A stretch of DNA of 64,000 nt from Hydrogenophaga intermedia. Its GTDB lineage: Bacteria; Pseudomonadota; Gammaproteobacteria; Burkholderiales; Burkholderiaceae_C. Shown here piece after piece: positions 37,034 to 45,002 of the stretch (positions are counted from its first letter, which is position 1; every line of letters begins with the position of its first letter). The translations under genes were made by a program, and so were the position numbers. The stretch is taken from NCBI RefSeq assembly GCF_000723405.1, contig NZ_CCAE010000022.1, positions 1 to 64,000 on the forward strand, read 5' to 3'. The notes under the pieces are model-generated. The model saw only the letters and a list, made by a program, of their open reading frames with translations, searched no databases and was not told the DNA's origin.

Positions 37034-37984
37034 ATGGAAAGCATTGCTCCGCTGTGGCTGTGGGGGGTTTTCGTCGCGTTCGTCGTGGCGGCCCTGTTCG
37101 TCGATTTCGTTCTGCTGAAGAAGCAGGGCGCCCAGGCCGTGGGCGTCAAGGAAGCGCTCAACTGGTCGCTCGCCTGGGTCGCGTTGAGCCTGGTCTTCAA
37201 CGCCCTGTTCTGGTGGGCCATTCGCGACACCACCGGCTCCGCCGACATCGCCAACGAGAAGGCGCTGGAGTTCCTCACCGGCTACCTCATCGAGAAGAGC
37301 CTGGCCGTCGACAACATCTTCGTCTTCCTGCTCATCTTCAGCTACTTCGCCGTGCCGCCCGAGTACCAGAAGCGCGTGCTCATGATCGGCATCCTGGGCG
37401 CCATCGTGCTGCGCACGGTGATGATCCTGCTGGGCGGCTGGCTGCTGTCGGAGTTCCACTGGGTGCTGTACGTTTTCGGCGCCTTCCTCATCCTCACCGG
37501 CGTGAAGATGTGGTGGGCCGCGGGCAAGGAGCCCGCGCTTGACGACAACCCGGCGCTCAAGCTGCTGCGCCGCCTCATGCCCGTGAGCCGCGACTACGAC
37601 GGCGAGAAGTTCTTCACCATCGAAAACGGCAAGCGCATCGCCACGCCGCTGCTGATGGTCATCGCCCTGGTGGGCATCACCGACGTGATCTTCGCGGTGG
37701 ACTCCATCCCCGCCATCTTCGCCATCACGCTCGATCCCTTCATCGTGCTCACCAGCAACGTGTTCGCCATCCTGGGCCTGCGCGCCATGTTCTTCCTGCT
37801 GCAGGCCGTGGCCGGCAAGTTCCACCTGCTCAACTACGGCCTGGCCGTCATCCTGGTCTTCATCGGCACCAAGATGATGCTCATCGACATCTTCAAGATC
37901 CCGGTGGCGGTGTCGCTGGGCGTGGTGGTCGGGATTCTGGCAATCACCATGATCTGGAGTGCAAAAACGGCGCCGAACACCTGA
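37034..37984 (+). CDS. TerC/Alx-family membrane protein, probable manganese exporter
   Basis: Inner-membrane protein of 316 residues with about nine hydrophobic segments and the family's acidic motifs in membranes: ALEFLTGYLIEKSLAVDNIFVFLLIF and ITDVIFAVDSIPAIFAIT. Alx/TerC proteins are tied to Mn(II) export and metalation of secreted proteins. ATG 37034 lies just after the riboswitch ACCGAGGTC end; an upstream ATG at 37004 is inside the riboswitch and would add an unlikely N-terminus. Confidence 0.92.
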   Translation: MESIAPLWLWGVFVAFVVAALFVDFVLLKKQGAQAVGVKEALNWSLAWVALSLVFNALFWWAIRDTTGSADIANEKALEFLTGYLIEKSLAVDNIFVFLLIFSYFAVPPEYQKRVLMIGILGAIVLRTVMILLGGWLLSEFHWVLYVFGAFLILTGVKMWWAAGKEPALDDNPALKLLRRLMPVSRDYDGEKFFTIENGKRIATPLLMVIALVGITDVIFAVDSIPAIFAITLDPFIVLTSNVFAILGLRAMFFLLQAVAGKFHLLNYGLAVILVFIGTKMMLIDIFKIPVAVSLGVVVGILAITMIWSAKTAPNT

Positions 37985-38033
37985 AAAGGGCGCCGCGCAC
38001 CAACATGGCACAGGCGTTGCTAGCGCCTGCGCC

Positions 38034-39245
38034 ATGCACCGCCAGAGCTTCCCCGATCTGATCAGCGCCGCCGTGGCACCGTCCACGGCGGCCTGGCGCG
38101 ACCCATTGGGTCTCCTGCTGGCCAGCACCGGTGAAGGCGTGTTCGGCGTGGACCTGGACGGCCTGTGCGTGTTCATCAACCACGCCGGCGCGCGCATGAT
38201 CGGCTACGAGCCCGACGAGCTGCTGGGCAGCAACATGCACGAGTTGACCCACCACTCGCACGCGGATGGCGCGCCCTACCCGGTGGAAGACTGCCCCATC
38301 TTCAACGCCTTTCGCGCGGCCGAGCCCTGCCGCATCGACACCGAGGTGTTCTGGCGGCGCGACGGCAGCGCTTTTCCCGTCGAGTACAGCAGCCACCCCA
38401 TCGTGGACGGTGGTCAGGTGCGCGGCGCGGTGGTCACCTTCATCGACATCACCGAGCGCCGCCGCGCCGCCGATGCGCTGCAGGCGGCCAAAGACGAACT
38501 CGAGGGCCGCGTGCGCGAGCGCACGCACGCGCTGGAAACCGCGCTCCGCCAGGTGCGCGAGCTCGCTGCGCGCAGCGAGGCCGTGCGAGAGGAAGAACGC
38601 ACGCGCATCGCGCGCGAGGTGCACGACGAGTTGGGCAGCCTGCTGGTGGCCTTGAAGATGGACGTGAACTGGATGGACAAGCGTTTGTCCGAACAGGCGC
38701 GGCGCCAGCCCGAAGAGGCCGAGGGCATGCGCGAGCGCATGCGTTGCAAGTGCCAGAACATGAGCCGCCTCATCGAGAGCGCGGTCGACAACGTCGGGCG
38801 CATCATCACCGACCTGCGGCCCAGCATCCTCGACCACCAGGGCCTGTGGGCCGCGCTGGAATGGCAAGCGCAGGAGTTCGTGGCCAGCGCCGAGCTCGCG
38901 CTCGACTGGGACATGGCGGTGGACGGTGCACCCGAGCCGCCCGAACCGCTGGCCATCGCGGTCTTTCGCATCTTCCAGGAAATGCTCTCCAACGTGGGCC
39001 GCCACGCGCGGGCCCGTCGGATCGCCGTGCGCATCCGTCACCACGCCGGCCTGCTGCGCCTGTCCGTGCAGGACGATGGCGCCGGCGCTTCCCCCCAGGC
39101 CTTCGAGGCGGCCGACGCCTACGGCATCATGGGCATGCGCGAACGCGCGGGGCACTTCGGGGGCAAGATCCGTATCGAAAGCAGCCTGGGCCGCGGCACA
39201 CACATGGAACTGTCCGTGGTGCTGACGCCCGGGGAGGTGACATGA
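38034..39245 (+). CDS. Cytosolic PAS-domain sensor histidine kinase (NarX/DegS-type)
   Basis: A 403-residue kinase with no transmembrane segment. A PAS domain (about residues 27-140; GEGVFGVDLDGLCVFINHAGARMIGYEPDELLG) is followed by a coiled coil, a HisKA_3 dimerisation domain with phosphoacceptor His197 in RIAREVHDELGS, and a HATPase ending MGMRERAGHFGGKIRIESSLGRGTHMELSV. The PAS domain has Cys and His residues (HELTHHSHADG, EDCPIF) that could bind a cofactor. Its stop overlaps the response regulator start (ATGA). A palindrome CAGGCG-N7-CGCCTG precedes it at 38011-38029. Its signal is unknown; it precedes the cyanate genes. Confidence 0.92.
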   Translation: MHRQSFPDLISAAVAPSTAAWRDPLGLLLASTGEGVFGVDLDGLCVFINHAGARMIGYEPDELLGSNMHELTHHSHADGAPYPVEDCPIFNAFRAAEPCRIDTEVFWRRDGSAFPVEYSSHPIVDGGQVRGAVVTFIDITERRRAADALQAAKDELEGRVRERTHALETALRQVRELAARSEAVREEERTRIAREVHDELGSLLVALKMDVNWMDKRLSEQARRQPEEAEGMRERMRCKCQNMSRLIESAVDNVGRIITDLRPSILDHQGLWAALEWQAQEFVASAELALDWDMAVDGAPEPPEPLAIAVFRIFQEMLSNVGRHARARRIAVRIRHHAGLLRLSVQDDGAGASPQAFEAADAYGIMGMRERAGHFGGKIRIESSLGRGTHMELSVVLTPGEVT

Positions 39246-39934
39246 ACAGCCAATACAGCGAGGCCAGCCGCTTTGATCTGCTGGCCGACACCATCCGCGT
39301 GCTGATCGGGGACGACCACCGCATCGTGCGCGAAGGCCTCAAGCAGATCCTGGCCGACGCGCCCGACGTGAACGTGGTGGCCGAGGCGCAGAGCGGGGAA
39401 GAGGTGCTCCACCAGGTGCGCGCCCTCGGTGGCAACGAGGGCCTCGACCTCGTGCTGCTCGACGTGGCCATGCCCGGCATCGACGGCCTGGACGTGCTGC
39501 AGCGCCTGCGCAAGGAGCACCCGCACCTGCCCGTGCTCATGCTGAGCACCTACCCCGAGAAGCAGTACGCGGTGCGCTGCATCCGCCTGGGCGCCTGCGG
39601 CTACCTCAACAAGGGCGCCGACCCCGACGACATGCTGCTGGCCGTGCGCAAGTGCGCGGGTGGCGGGCGTTACCTCACGCCCGCCACCGCCGAGGCCCTG
39701 GCCGCCGCCGTGGGCAGTGGCGCCGCACAGGCCGGTCCCGAGGCGCTGTCGCACCGCGAGCATCAGGTGTACCGCCTGCTCACCCAGGGGCTCACCGTGA
39801 GCGAAATTGGTGCACGCCTCGGCCTGGCGTCCAACACGGTGAGCACCTACCGCGCGCGCGTCCTGGAAAAAACCGGCGCCAAGAACGACGTCGAGCTCGC
39901 GCTGTACGCCGAAAGGCACCGTTCGGGCGCTTGA
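39242..39934 (+). CDS. NarL/FixJ-family response regulator
   Basis: A 230-residue regulator: receiver domain with phosphoacceptor Asp74 (LDLVLLDVAMPGIDG) and a LuxR-type helix-turn-helix at the C-terminus (LSHREHQVYRLLTQGLTVSEIGARLGLASNTVSTYRARVLEKTGA). Translationally coupled to the PAS kinase. It directly precedes the cyanate transporter operon, whose promoter region holds an 18-bp palindrome 22 bp after this gene's stop, a natural candidate binding site. Confidence 0.94.
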   Translation: MNSQYSEASRFDLLADTIRVLIGDDHRIVREGLKQILADAPDVNVVAEAQSGEEVLHQVRALGGNEGLDLVLLDVAMPGIDGLDVLQRLRKEHPHLPVLMLSTYPEKQYAVRCIRLGACGYLNKGADPDDMLLAVRKCAGGGRYLTPATAEALAAAVGSGAAQAGPEALSHREHQVYRLLTQGLTVSEIGARLGLASNTVSTYRARVLEKTGAKNDVELALYAERHRSGA

Positions 39935-39955
39935 GGCCTGTCCCCAGCGCTGGCT

Positions 39956-39973
39956 TGTAGGGGCAGCCCTACA
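39956..39973. promoter_or_regulatory. 18-bp palindrome, candidate response-regulator site
   Basis: TGTAGGG-GCAG-CCCTACA, a perfect 7-bp inverted repeat, upstream of the cyanate transporter operon and 55 bp before the sigma-54-like promoter. The form fits a dimeric NarL-type protein or a sigma-54 activator; it does not match the NtrC consensus TGCAC-N7-GTGCA. Confidence 0.6.
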
Positions 39974-40028
39974 CGCCGTGGCGACAGCGCCCACGAATTC
40001 GCGCGCAGCCCTGCTGCGTCGCAGCAAC

Positions 40029-40044
40029 TGGCCCGGCGCTTGCA
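40029..40044 (+). promoter_or_regulatory. Sigma-54 (-24/-12) promoter of the cyanate transporter operon
   Basis: TGGCCCGGCGCTTGCA matches the sigma-54 consensus TGGCACG-N4-TTGCA with one mismatch and exact spacing. It sits 35 bp before the ATG of the substrate-binding protein. A sigma-54 promoter implies nitrogen control through an activator such as NtrC, which is not encoded in this window. Confidence 0.75.
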
Positions 40045-40078
40045 ATTCAACGCGCATCTCCAACTCACGAGGTGCGCC

Positions 40079-41500
40079 ATGTCCGACTTCTTCGACCCGT
40101 ACAACGCCGACAAGCCCCTGATGCTCAAGTGCAGCTGCGGGCGCGACCACACGGTGGCCGAACACCAGGCCGAGCAAGCGGCGAAGGACAGCGCCGCCGA
40201 ACAGGCCGTGGCCACCTTGCGCGCGCGCAGCGAAACGCCCGAGTTCGAGGCCTACAGCCGCGAGTTCATCGAAGCCACCCTGGTGAAGGCCCTGTTCCCG
40301 CAGGACGCGGTGCGCCGCCGCTTCCTGCGCGCGGTCGGCAAGGGCACGGCCATGGCGGCGATTGCCAGCGTGCTGCCCATCGCCAGCCTGCAGGCCATGG
40401 CGCAGGAAAAGGGCAAGCTCGAGAAGACCAATCTGAAGATCGGTTTCATCCCGATCACCTGCGCCACGCCGCTGATCATGGCCCACCCACTGGGCTTCTA
40501 CAGCAAGCAGGGCCTCAACGTCGAGGTGACCAAGACCGCGGGCTGGGCCCTGGTGCGCGACAAGATGATCAACAAGGAGTACGACGCCTCGCACTTCCTG
40601 TCGCCCATGCCCCTGGCCATCTCGCTCGGCCTGGGCAGCAACGCGGTGCCCATGAACGTGGCCACGGTGCAGAACATCAACGGCCAGGCCATCACCATGG
40701 CCCTCAAGCACAAGGACAACCGCGACCCGAAGAACTGGAAGGGCTTCAAGTTCGGCATCCCTTTCGAGTACTCGATGCACAACTTCCTGTTGCGCTACTA
40801 CCTGGCCGAAAACGGGCTCAACCCCGACACCGACGTGCAATTGCGCGTGATCCCGCCGGCCGAGATGGTGGCCAACCTGCGCGCCGGCAACATCGATGGC
40901 TTCCTGGGCCCCGACCCCTTCAACCAGCGCGCCGTGTTCGAGGAGGTGGGCTTCATCCACGTGCTCACCAAGGACCTGTGGAACGGTCACCCCTGCTGCG
41001 CCTTCGGCACCAGCACCGAGTTCATCAAGCAGAACCCCAACACCTTCGCGGCCCTGTACCGCGCGGTGCTCAACGCCGCGGCCATGGCGCGCCAGCCCAA
41101 GAACCGCGAACTCATCGCCAAGGTGATCGCGCCCAGTCAGTACCTCAACCAGCCCGAGGCCGTGGTCACGCAGGTGCTCACCGGCCGTTTCGCCGACGGT
41201 CTGGGCAAGGTGCAGAACGTGCCTGAGCGCGCCGACTTCGATCCCATGCCCTGGCAGAGCATGGCCGTGTGGATGCTCACGCAGATGCAGCGCTGGGGCT
41301 ACATCAAGGGCGAGGTGAACTACAACCAGATCGCCGAGCGCGTCTTCCTCATCACCGACGCGCGTAAGCACATGAAGGAGTTGGGCCAGGACTTCAAGGC
41401 CGGTCCGGGCTACGAGAAGCACACCATCATGGGCAAGGTGTTCGATCCGGCGAAGCCGGCCGAGTACCTGAAGAGCTTCAGCATCAGCAAGGCCGCCTGA
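40079..41500 (+). CDS. Cyanate/nitrate-type ABC transporter substrate-binding protein with long N-terminal extension
   Basis: Binding protein of the NrtA/CmpA/SsuA-like family, 473 residues. The mature domain has LKIGFIPITCATPLIMAHPLGFYSKQGL and AGNIDGFLGPDPFNQRAV. The Tat motif RRRFLRAVGKG lies unusually far in, at residues 79-89, with cleavage predicted after the AMA near 108. The preceding 78 residues are not a normal signal n-region and contain LKCSCGRDHTVAEH, a possible metal-binding Cys/His motif. Followed by permease, ATPase and cyanase genes, which points to cyanate as substrate; nitrate or bicarbonate are family alternatives. Confidence 0.85.
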   Translation: MSDFFDPYNADKPLMLKCSCGRDHTVAEHQAEQAAKDSAAEQAVATLRARSETPEFEAYSREFIEATLVKALFPQDAVRRRFLRAVGKGTAMAAIASVLPIASLQAMAQEKGKLEKTNLKIGFIPITCATPLIMAHPLGFYSKQGLNVEVTKTAGWALVRDKMINKEYDASHFLSPMPLAISLGLGSNAVPMNVATVQNINGQAITMALKHKDNRDPKNWKGFKFGIPFEYSMHNFLLRYYLAENGLNPDTDVQLRVIPPAEMVANLRAGNIDGFLGPDPFNQRAVFEEVGFIHVLTKDLWNGHPCCAFGTSTEFIKQNPNTFAALYRAVLNAAAMARQPKNRELIAKVIAPSQYLNQPEAVVTQVLTGRFADGLGKVQNVPERADFDPMPWQSMAVWMLTQMQRWGYIKGEVNYNQIAERVFLITDARKHMKELGQDFKAGPGYEKHTIMGKVFDPAKPAEYLKSFSISKAA

Positions 41501-41501
41501 C

Positions 41502-42371
41502 ATGAAAAGCGTGAGCCTCAACCTGCGCGCCGCGCTGGTCTCGCTGCTGCTGTTCGTTGTTTTCATCGGTGCCTGGCAGCTCGCCACGGGTGGAGGAGGC
41601 GCGGGTGCTGCCGCATCCAACCTCACACCCGAGGAGATCGAGTACGCCAAGATGATGGGCAAGGATCCCGAGGGCGGCGCTGCCAAGACCGGCGGCTTTC
41701 CGCCGCCGGTCGATGTGGCCAAGGCCAGTTGGGGCCACCTGTCCAACCCCTTCTACGACAACGGCCCCAACGACAAGGGCATCGGCATCCAGATCGCCCA
41801 TTCGCTCGCGCGCGTGGGCCTGGGCTTCGTGCTCGCCATGCTGGTGGCCATCCCGCTGGGCTTTCTCATCGGCATGTCGCCGCTCATGCAGAAGGCGTTC
41901 GATCCCTTCGTGCAGGTCTTGAAGCCCATCAGCCCGCTGGCCTGGATGCCGCTGGCGCTCTACACGCTGAAAGACAGCAACGTCAGCGGCATCTTCGTCA
42001 TCTTCATCTGCTCCATCTGGCCGATGCTGATCAACACCGCCTTCGGCGTGGCCTCGGTCAAACGCGACTGGCTCAACGTGGCCGCCACGCTGGAGGTGAA
42101 CCCCCTGCGCAAGGCCTTCCTGGTGGTGCTGCCCGCGGCCGCGCCCACCATCCTCACCGGCATGCGCATCAGCATGGGCATCGCCTGGCTGGTCATCGTC
42201 GCGGCCGAGATGCTCGTGGGTGGCACCGGCATCGGCTACTTCGTCTGGAACGAGTGGAACAACCTCTCGCTCACCAACGTGATCTTCGCGGTGCTGGTCA
42301 TCGGTGTCGTCGGCATGTTGCTGGACCTGATGTTCGCGCAGCTGCAAAAGGTGGTGACCTATGTGGAGTGA
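41502..42371 (+). CDS. Cyanate/nitrate-type ABC transporter permease
   Basis: Inner-membrane permease of the NrtB/CynB class, 289 residues, one base after the binding-protein stop. After the first transmembrane segment there is a hydrophilic stretch of about 70 residues (LTPEEIEYAKMMGKDPEGG...), then the core membrane domain with the EAA loop (AATLEVNPLRKAFLVVLPAAAPTILTGMRISMG) that contacts the ATPase. Confidence 0.88.
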   Translation: MKSVSLNLRAALVSLLLFVVFIGAWQLATGGGGAGAAASNLTPEEIEYAKMMGKDPEGGAAKTGGFPPPVDVAKASWGHLSNPFYDNGPNDKGIGIQIAHSLARVGLGFVLAMLVAIPLGFLIGMSPLMQKAFDPFVQVLKPISPLAWMPLALYTLKDSNVSGIFVIFICSIWPMLINTAFGVASVKRDWLNVAATLEVNPLRKAFLVVLPAAAPTILTGMRISMGIAWLVIVAAEMLVGGTGIGYFVWNEWNNLSLTNVIFAVLVIGVVGMLLDLMFAQLQKVVTYVE

Positions 42372-42423
42372 CAGCCGGCAACAGGGCGCGGGCTTCGCCG
42401 CACCCGCAACGAAAGACAGTTCC

Positions 42424-43230
42424 ATGAGTGCCCAGCCCCGCGCCTTCCTGCAGGTGGAGAACCTCGCCAAGGCCTACCAGGCCGACAAGCCCGTCTTCGC
42501 CGGCGTCGACTTCGGCATTCACAAGGGCGAGTTCGTCTGCATCATCGGCCACAGCGGCTGCGGCAAGACGACCATCCTCAACGTGCTCGCGGGCCTGGAC
42601 ACGGCCAGCGACGGCCACGCCTTCATGGACGGCCGCGAGATCGCCGGCCCCAGCCTGGAACGCGGCGTGGTCTTCCAGGGCCACGCGCTCATGCCCTGGC
42701 TCAGCGTGCGCCAGAACATCGCCTTCGCGGTGAAATCGCGCTGGCCCGAGTGGAAGAAAGCCGAGGTCGACGCGCAGGTCGAGAAGTACGTGGCCATGGT
42801 GGGCCTGAGCCAGGCCATCGACAAGAAGCCTTCGCAACTGTCGGGCGGCATGAAGCAGCGCGTGGGCATCGCGCGTGCCTTCGCCATCCAGCCCAAGATG
42901 CTGCTGCTCGACGAGCCCTTTGGCGCGCTGGACGCGCTCACGCGCGGCACCATCCAGGACGAGCTCATGAGCATCGTGCGCGAGACGCACCAGACGGTGT
43001 TCATGATCACCCATGACGTGGACGAGGCCATCCTGCTGGCCGACCGCATCCTCCTGATGAGCAACGGTGCCGACGTCAACGGCGCCTACAAGCCCGGCGG
43101 CCTGGCCGAGGTGGTGAGCAACACCCTGCCGCGCGAACGCACACGCGCCCAGTTGCACCACCTGGACGGCTACTACGAGCTGCGCAACCACATCGTCGAC
43201 TTCCTCGTCTCTCGAGCGAAGGCGCATTGA
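42424..43230 (+). CDS. Cyanate/nitrate-type ABC transporter ATP-binding protein
   Basis: Cytosolic ATPase with Walker A GHSGCGKTT, signature LSGGMKQRVGIARA, Walker B MLLLDEPFGALD and switch His in FMITHDVDEA. Counted from ATG 42424 it has 268 residues. An in-frame ATG at 42361, overlapping the permease stop region, would give 289 residues and has a GGTGG upstream, so the true start is open; the conserved domain begins only after the later ATG. Confidence 0.9.
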   Translation: MSAQPRAFLQVENLAKAYQADKPVFAGVDFGIHKGEFVCIIGHSGCGKTTILNVLAGLDTASDGHAFMDGREIAGPSLERGVVFQGHALMPWLSVRQNIAFAVKSRWPEWKKAEVDAQVEKYVAMVGLSQAIDKKPSQLSGGMKQRVGIARAFAIQPKMLLLDEPFGALDALTRGTIQDELMSIVRETHQTVFMITHDVDEAILLADRILLMSNGADVNGAYKPGGLAEVVSNTLPRERTRAQLHHLDGYYELRNHIVDFLVSRAKAH

Positions 43231-43272
43231 TCTCCCTTCCCCAACCCCTCACACACAACAGCAGAGGCAAAC

Positions 43273-43716
43273 ATGAGCCGCATCGAAGTCACCGAGAAGA
43301 TCGTCTCCACCAAGGTCAGCAAGGGCCTGAAGTGGGAGGACGTCGCCAAGAAAGTCGGCAAGTCCAAGGAATGGACCACGGCCCTGTGCATGGGCCAAAT
43401 GACCGCCACGCCCGAACAGGCCAAGGCGCTCGGCAAGATCTTCGGCCTGACGGCCGAAGAGCAGAAGTGGCTGCAGGTCGTGCCCTACAAGGGCTCATTG
43501 CCCACCAGCGTACCCACCGATCCGCTGATCTACCGCTTCTACGAACTGGTCAGCGTGTACGGCACCACCTTCAAGGAACTCATCCACGAAGAATTTGGCG
43601 ACGGCATCATGAGCGCCATCGACTTCAAGATGGACATGAAGCGCGAGAAAGACCCCAACGGCGATCGCGTGAACATCGTGATGTCGGGCAAGTTCCTGCC
43701 TTACAAGCAGTACTGA
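43273..43716 (+). CDS. cynS: Cyanase (cyanate hydratase)
   Basis: Converts cyanate and bicarbonate to ammonia and CO2 as a decamer. The 147-residue protein keeps the three catalytic residues with correct spacing: Arg88 and Glu91 in LIYRFYELV and Ser114 in GDGIMSAIDF (E. coli Arg96, Glu99, Ser122). The N-terminal helical domain (KGLKWEDVAKKVGKSKEWTTALCMGQMTATPEQAKAL) is intact. Last enzyme gene of the sigma-54-preceded operon, which supports cyanate as the transporter's substrate. Confidence 0.97.
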   Translation: MSRIEVTEKIVSTKVSKGLKWEDVAKKVGKSKEWTTALCMGQMTATPEQAKALGKIFGLTAEEQKWLQVVPYKGSLPTSVPTDPLIYRFYELVSVYGTTFKELIHEEFGDGIMSAIDFKMDMKREKDPNGDRVNIVMSGKFLPYKQY

Positions 43717-43749
43717 CCCCTGAACTTTCCTGCTTCGGCGGTTACTCAC

Positions 43750-43770
43750 CGGCTCGTTTCCAACGAGCCG
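43750..43770 (+). promoter_or_regulatory. Perfect hairpin just upstream of the small gene
   Basis: CGGCTCGTT-TCC-AACGAGCCG, a 9-bp perfect stem with a 3-base loop, ends two bases before the ATG at 43773. It has no T-run, so it is not a classic terminator. It would occlude the ribosome-binding region of the small gene if transcribed from cynS. Confidence 0.7.
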
Positions 43771-43772
43771 AC

Positions 43773-44012
43773 ATGTACTGCCGCACCCTCAAATACCGCG
43801 ATCCCTACGGCCGCTTCTCCATCCTGGTGGAGGAGCAGCCCGATGGCTCGCTCAAGCTCTGGGAGTTCGACGTGCCGGGTGAACCGGCCCGTCGCCGCTA
43901 CGTCATCGACAAGGTGACCGACAGCCTGGCCCGCGAGGGCCGGCAACTGCGCGTGGTGTGGGGCTCGGCGCGCGTGCAGCGCCGCAAGGCGGACGATCCG
44001 CTCTGGTCCTGA
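43773..44012 (+). CDS. Small protein of unknown function downstream of cyanase
   Basis: A 79-residue product starting MYCRTLKYRDPYGRFSILVE, rich in charged residues, with no signal or membrane segment; ends RKADDPLWS. It may be a small beta-rich domain (FSILVEEQPDGSLKLWEFDV). ATG 43773 has no clear ribosome site and abuts a hairpin, so translation may depend on readthrough from cynS. Function not recognised; position suggests a link to cyanate use, but that is weak. Confidence 0.6.
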   Translation: MYCRTLKYRDPYGRFSILVEEQPDGSLKLWEFDVPGEPARRRYVIDKVTDSLAREGRQLRVVWGSARVQRRKADDPLWS

Positions 44013-44025
44013 CCCGCTCGAACCA

Positions 44026-44895
44026 CTAAGCCGGCAGCGGAATCCACTCCTTGTCATCCCCCGGCGGCAAGGGGATCCGCCCCGCCGTCCAGTCCGCCTT
44101 GGCCTGTTCAATGCGCTCCTTGCGCGAGGACACGAAGTTCCACCACACGTGCCGCTCGCCCAGCGGCTCGCCGCCGAAGACCATCAGCGTGCTCGGCACC
44201 TGCGCGGTGATGAGCGCGTCGCGGTCGTCGCCGAACACCAGCAGTTGCCCCGGGCGGTAGACCTCGCCCGCGTGCTCGATCTCGCCGTGTGCCACGTACA
44301 CCGCCTGCTCGCGGTGGCCGCCGGGCAGGGCCAGGCTGGCGCCGGCCTGCCATTCGGTGTGCAGGTAGAACAGCGGCGAGTGCGTGCGCACGGGGCTCGT
44401 CATGCCATAGGCCTCGCCCGCGATCAGGCGCATCCACACGCCGTCCTGCTCGCGCACGGGCAGGTCTTTCGCCGGGTAGTGGGTGAAGGCGGGCTCGGTC
44501 TCCTCGTCCTCGGTCGGCAGCGCCACCCAGAGCTGCATCAGCTCCAGCCCGCCGCCGGCGAAGGAGTCCGGGTGTGTGAAGCGCTCGCTGTGCGAGATGC
44601 CGCGCCCGGCGGTCATCCAGTTCACGTCACCAGGCACGATGGACTGCACCACGCCCAGGCTGTCGCGGTGCATCACCTGCCCGCTGAGCAGGTAGCTCAC
44701 CGTGGACAGGCCGATGTGCGGGTGCGGGCGCACGTCGGCCGCGCTCGTGTCCTCGGGCGCCATCGTCACGGGGCCGGCGTGGTCCACGAAGATGAAGGGG
44801 CCGACCATGCGGCGTTTTGCGTAGGGCAGTACGCGCCGCACCGTCAGGCCGTGGCCCAGGTCGGCGGCGCGCGCGTCGATCACCATTTCCAGCAT
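44026..44895 (-). CDS. Pirin-family protein
   Basis: A 289-residue bicupin of the pirin family. The N-terminal cupin metal site is visible in VRPHPHIGLSTVSYLLSG and HRDSLGVVQSIVPGDVNWMTAGRGISHSE, with three His and a Glu; the second cupin lacks full metal ligands as usual. Some pirins have quercetinase activity; others are regulators. ATG 44895 follows AGGAGA; a second in-frame ATG is nine bases later. Convergent with the small gene after cynS; no functional link evident. Confidence 0.92.
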   Translation of the reverse strand: MLEMVIDARAADLGHGLTVRRVLPYAKRRMVGPFIFVDHAGPVTMAPEDTSAADVRPHPHIGLSTVSYLLSGQVMHRDSLGVVQSIVPGDVNWMTAGRGISHSERFTHPDSFAGGGLELMQLWVALPTEDEETEPAFTHYPAKDLPVREQDGVWMRLIAGEAYGMTSPVRTHSPLFYLHTEWQAGASLALPGGHREQAVYVAHGEIEHAGEVYRPGQLLVFGDDRDALITAQVPSTLMVFGGEPLGERHVWWNFVSSRKERIEQAKADWTAGRIPLPPGDDKEWIPLPA

Positions 44896-45002
44896 CGCGG
44901 GGTCTCCTGTCGTGTGTCCTTGTCGGACTTGGGTGCGGCCATTGTGTCCGCTGCCGGTGACACCGGCGCACAAGCCCCCGCGCCGCACTCATGGGCCGCT
45001 GG

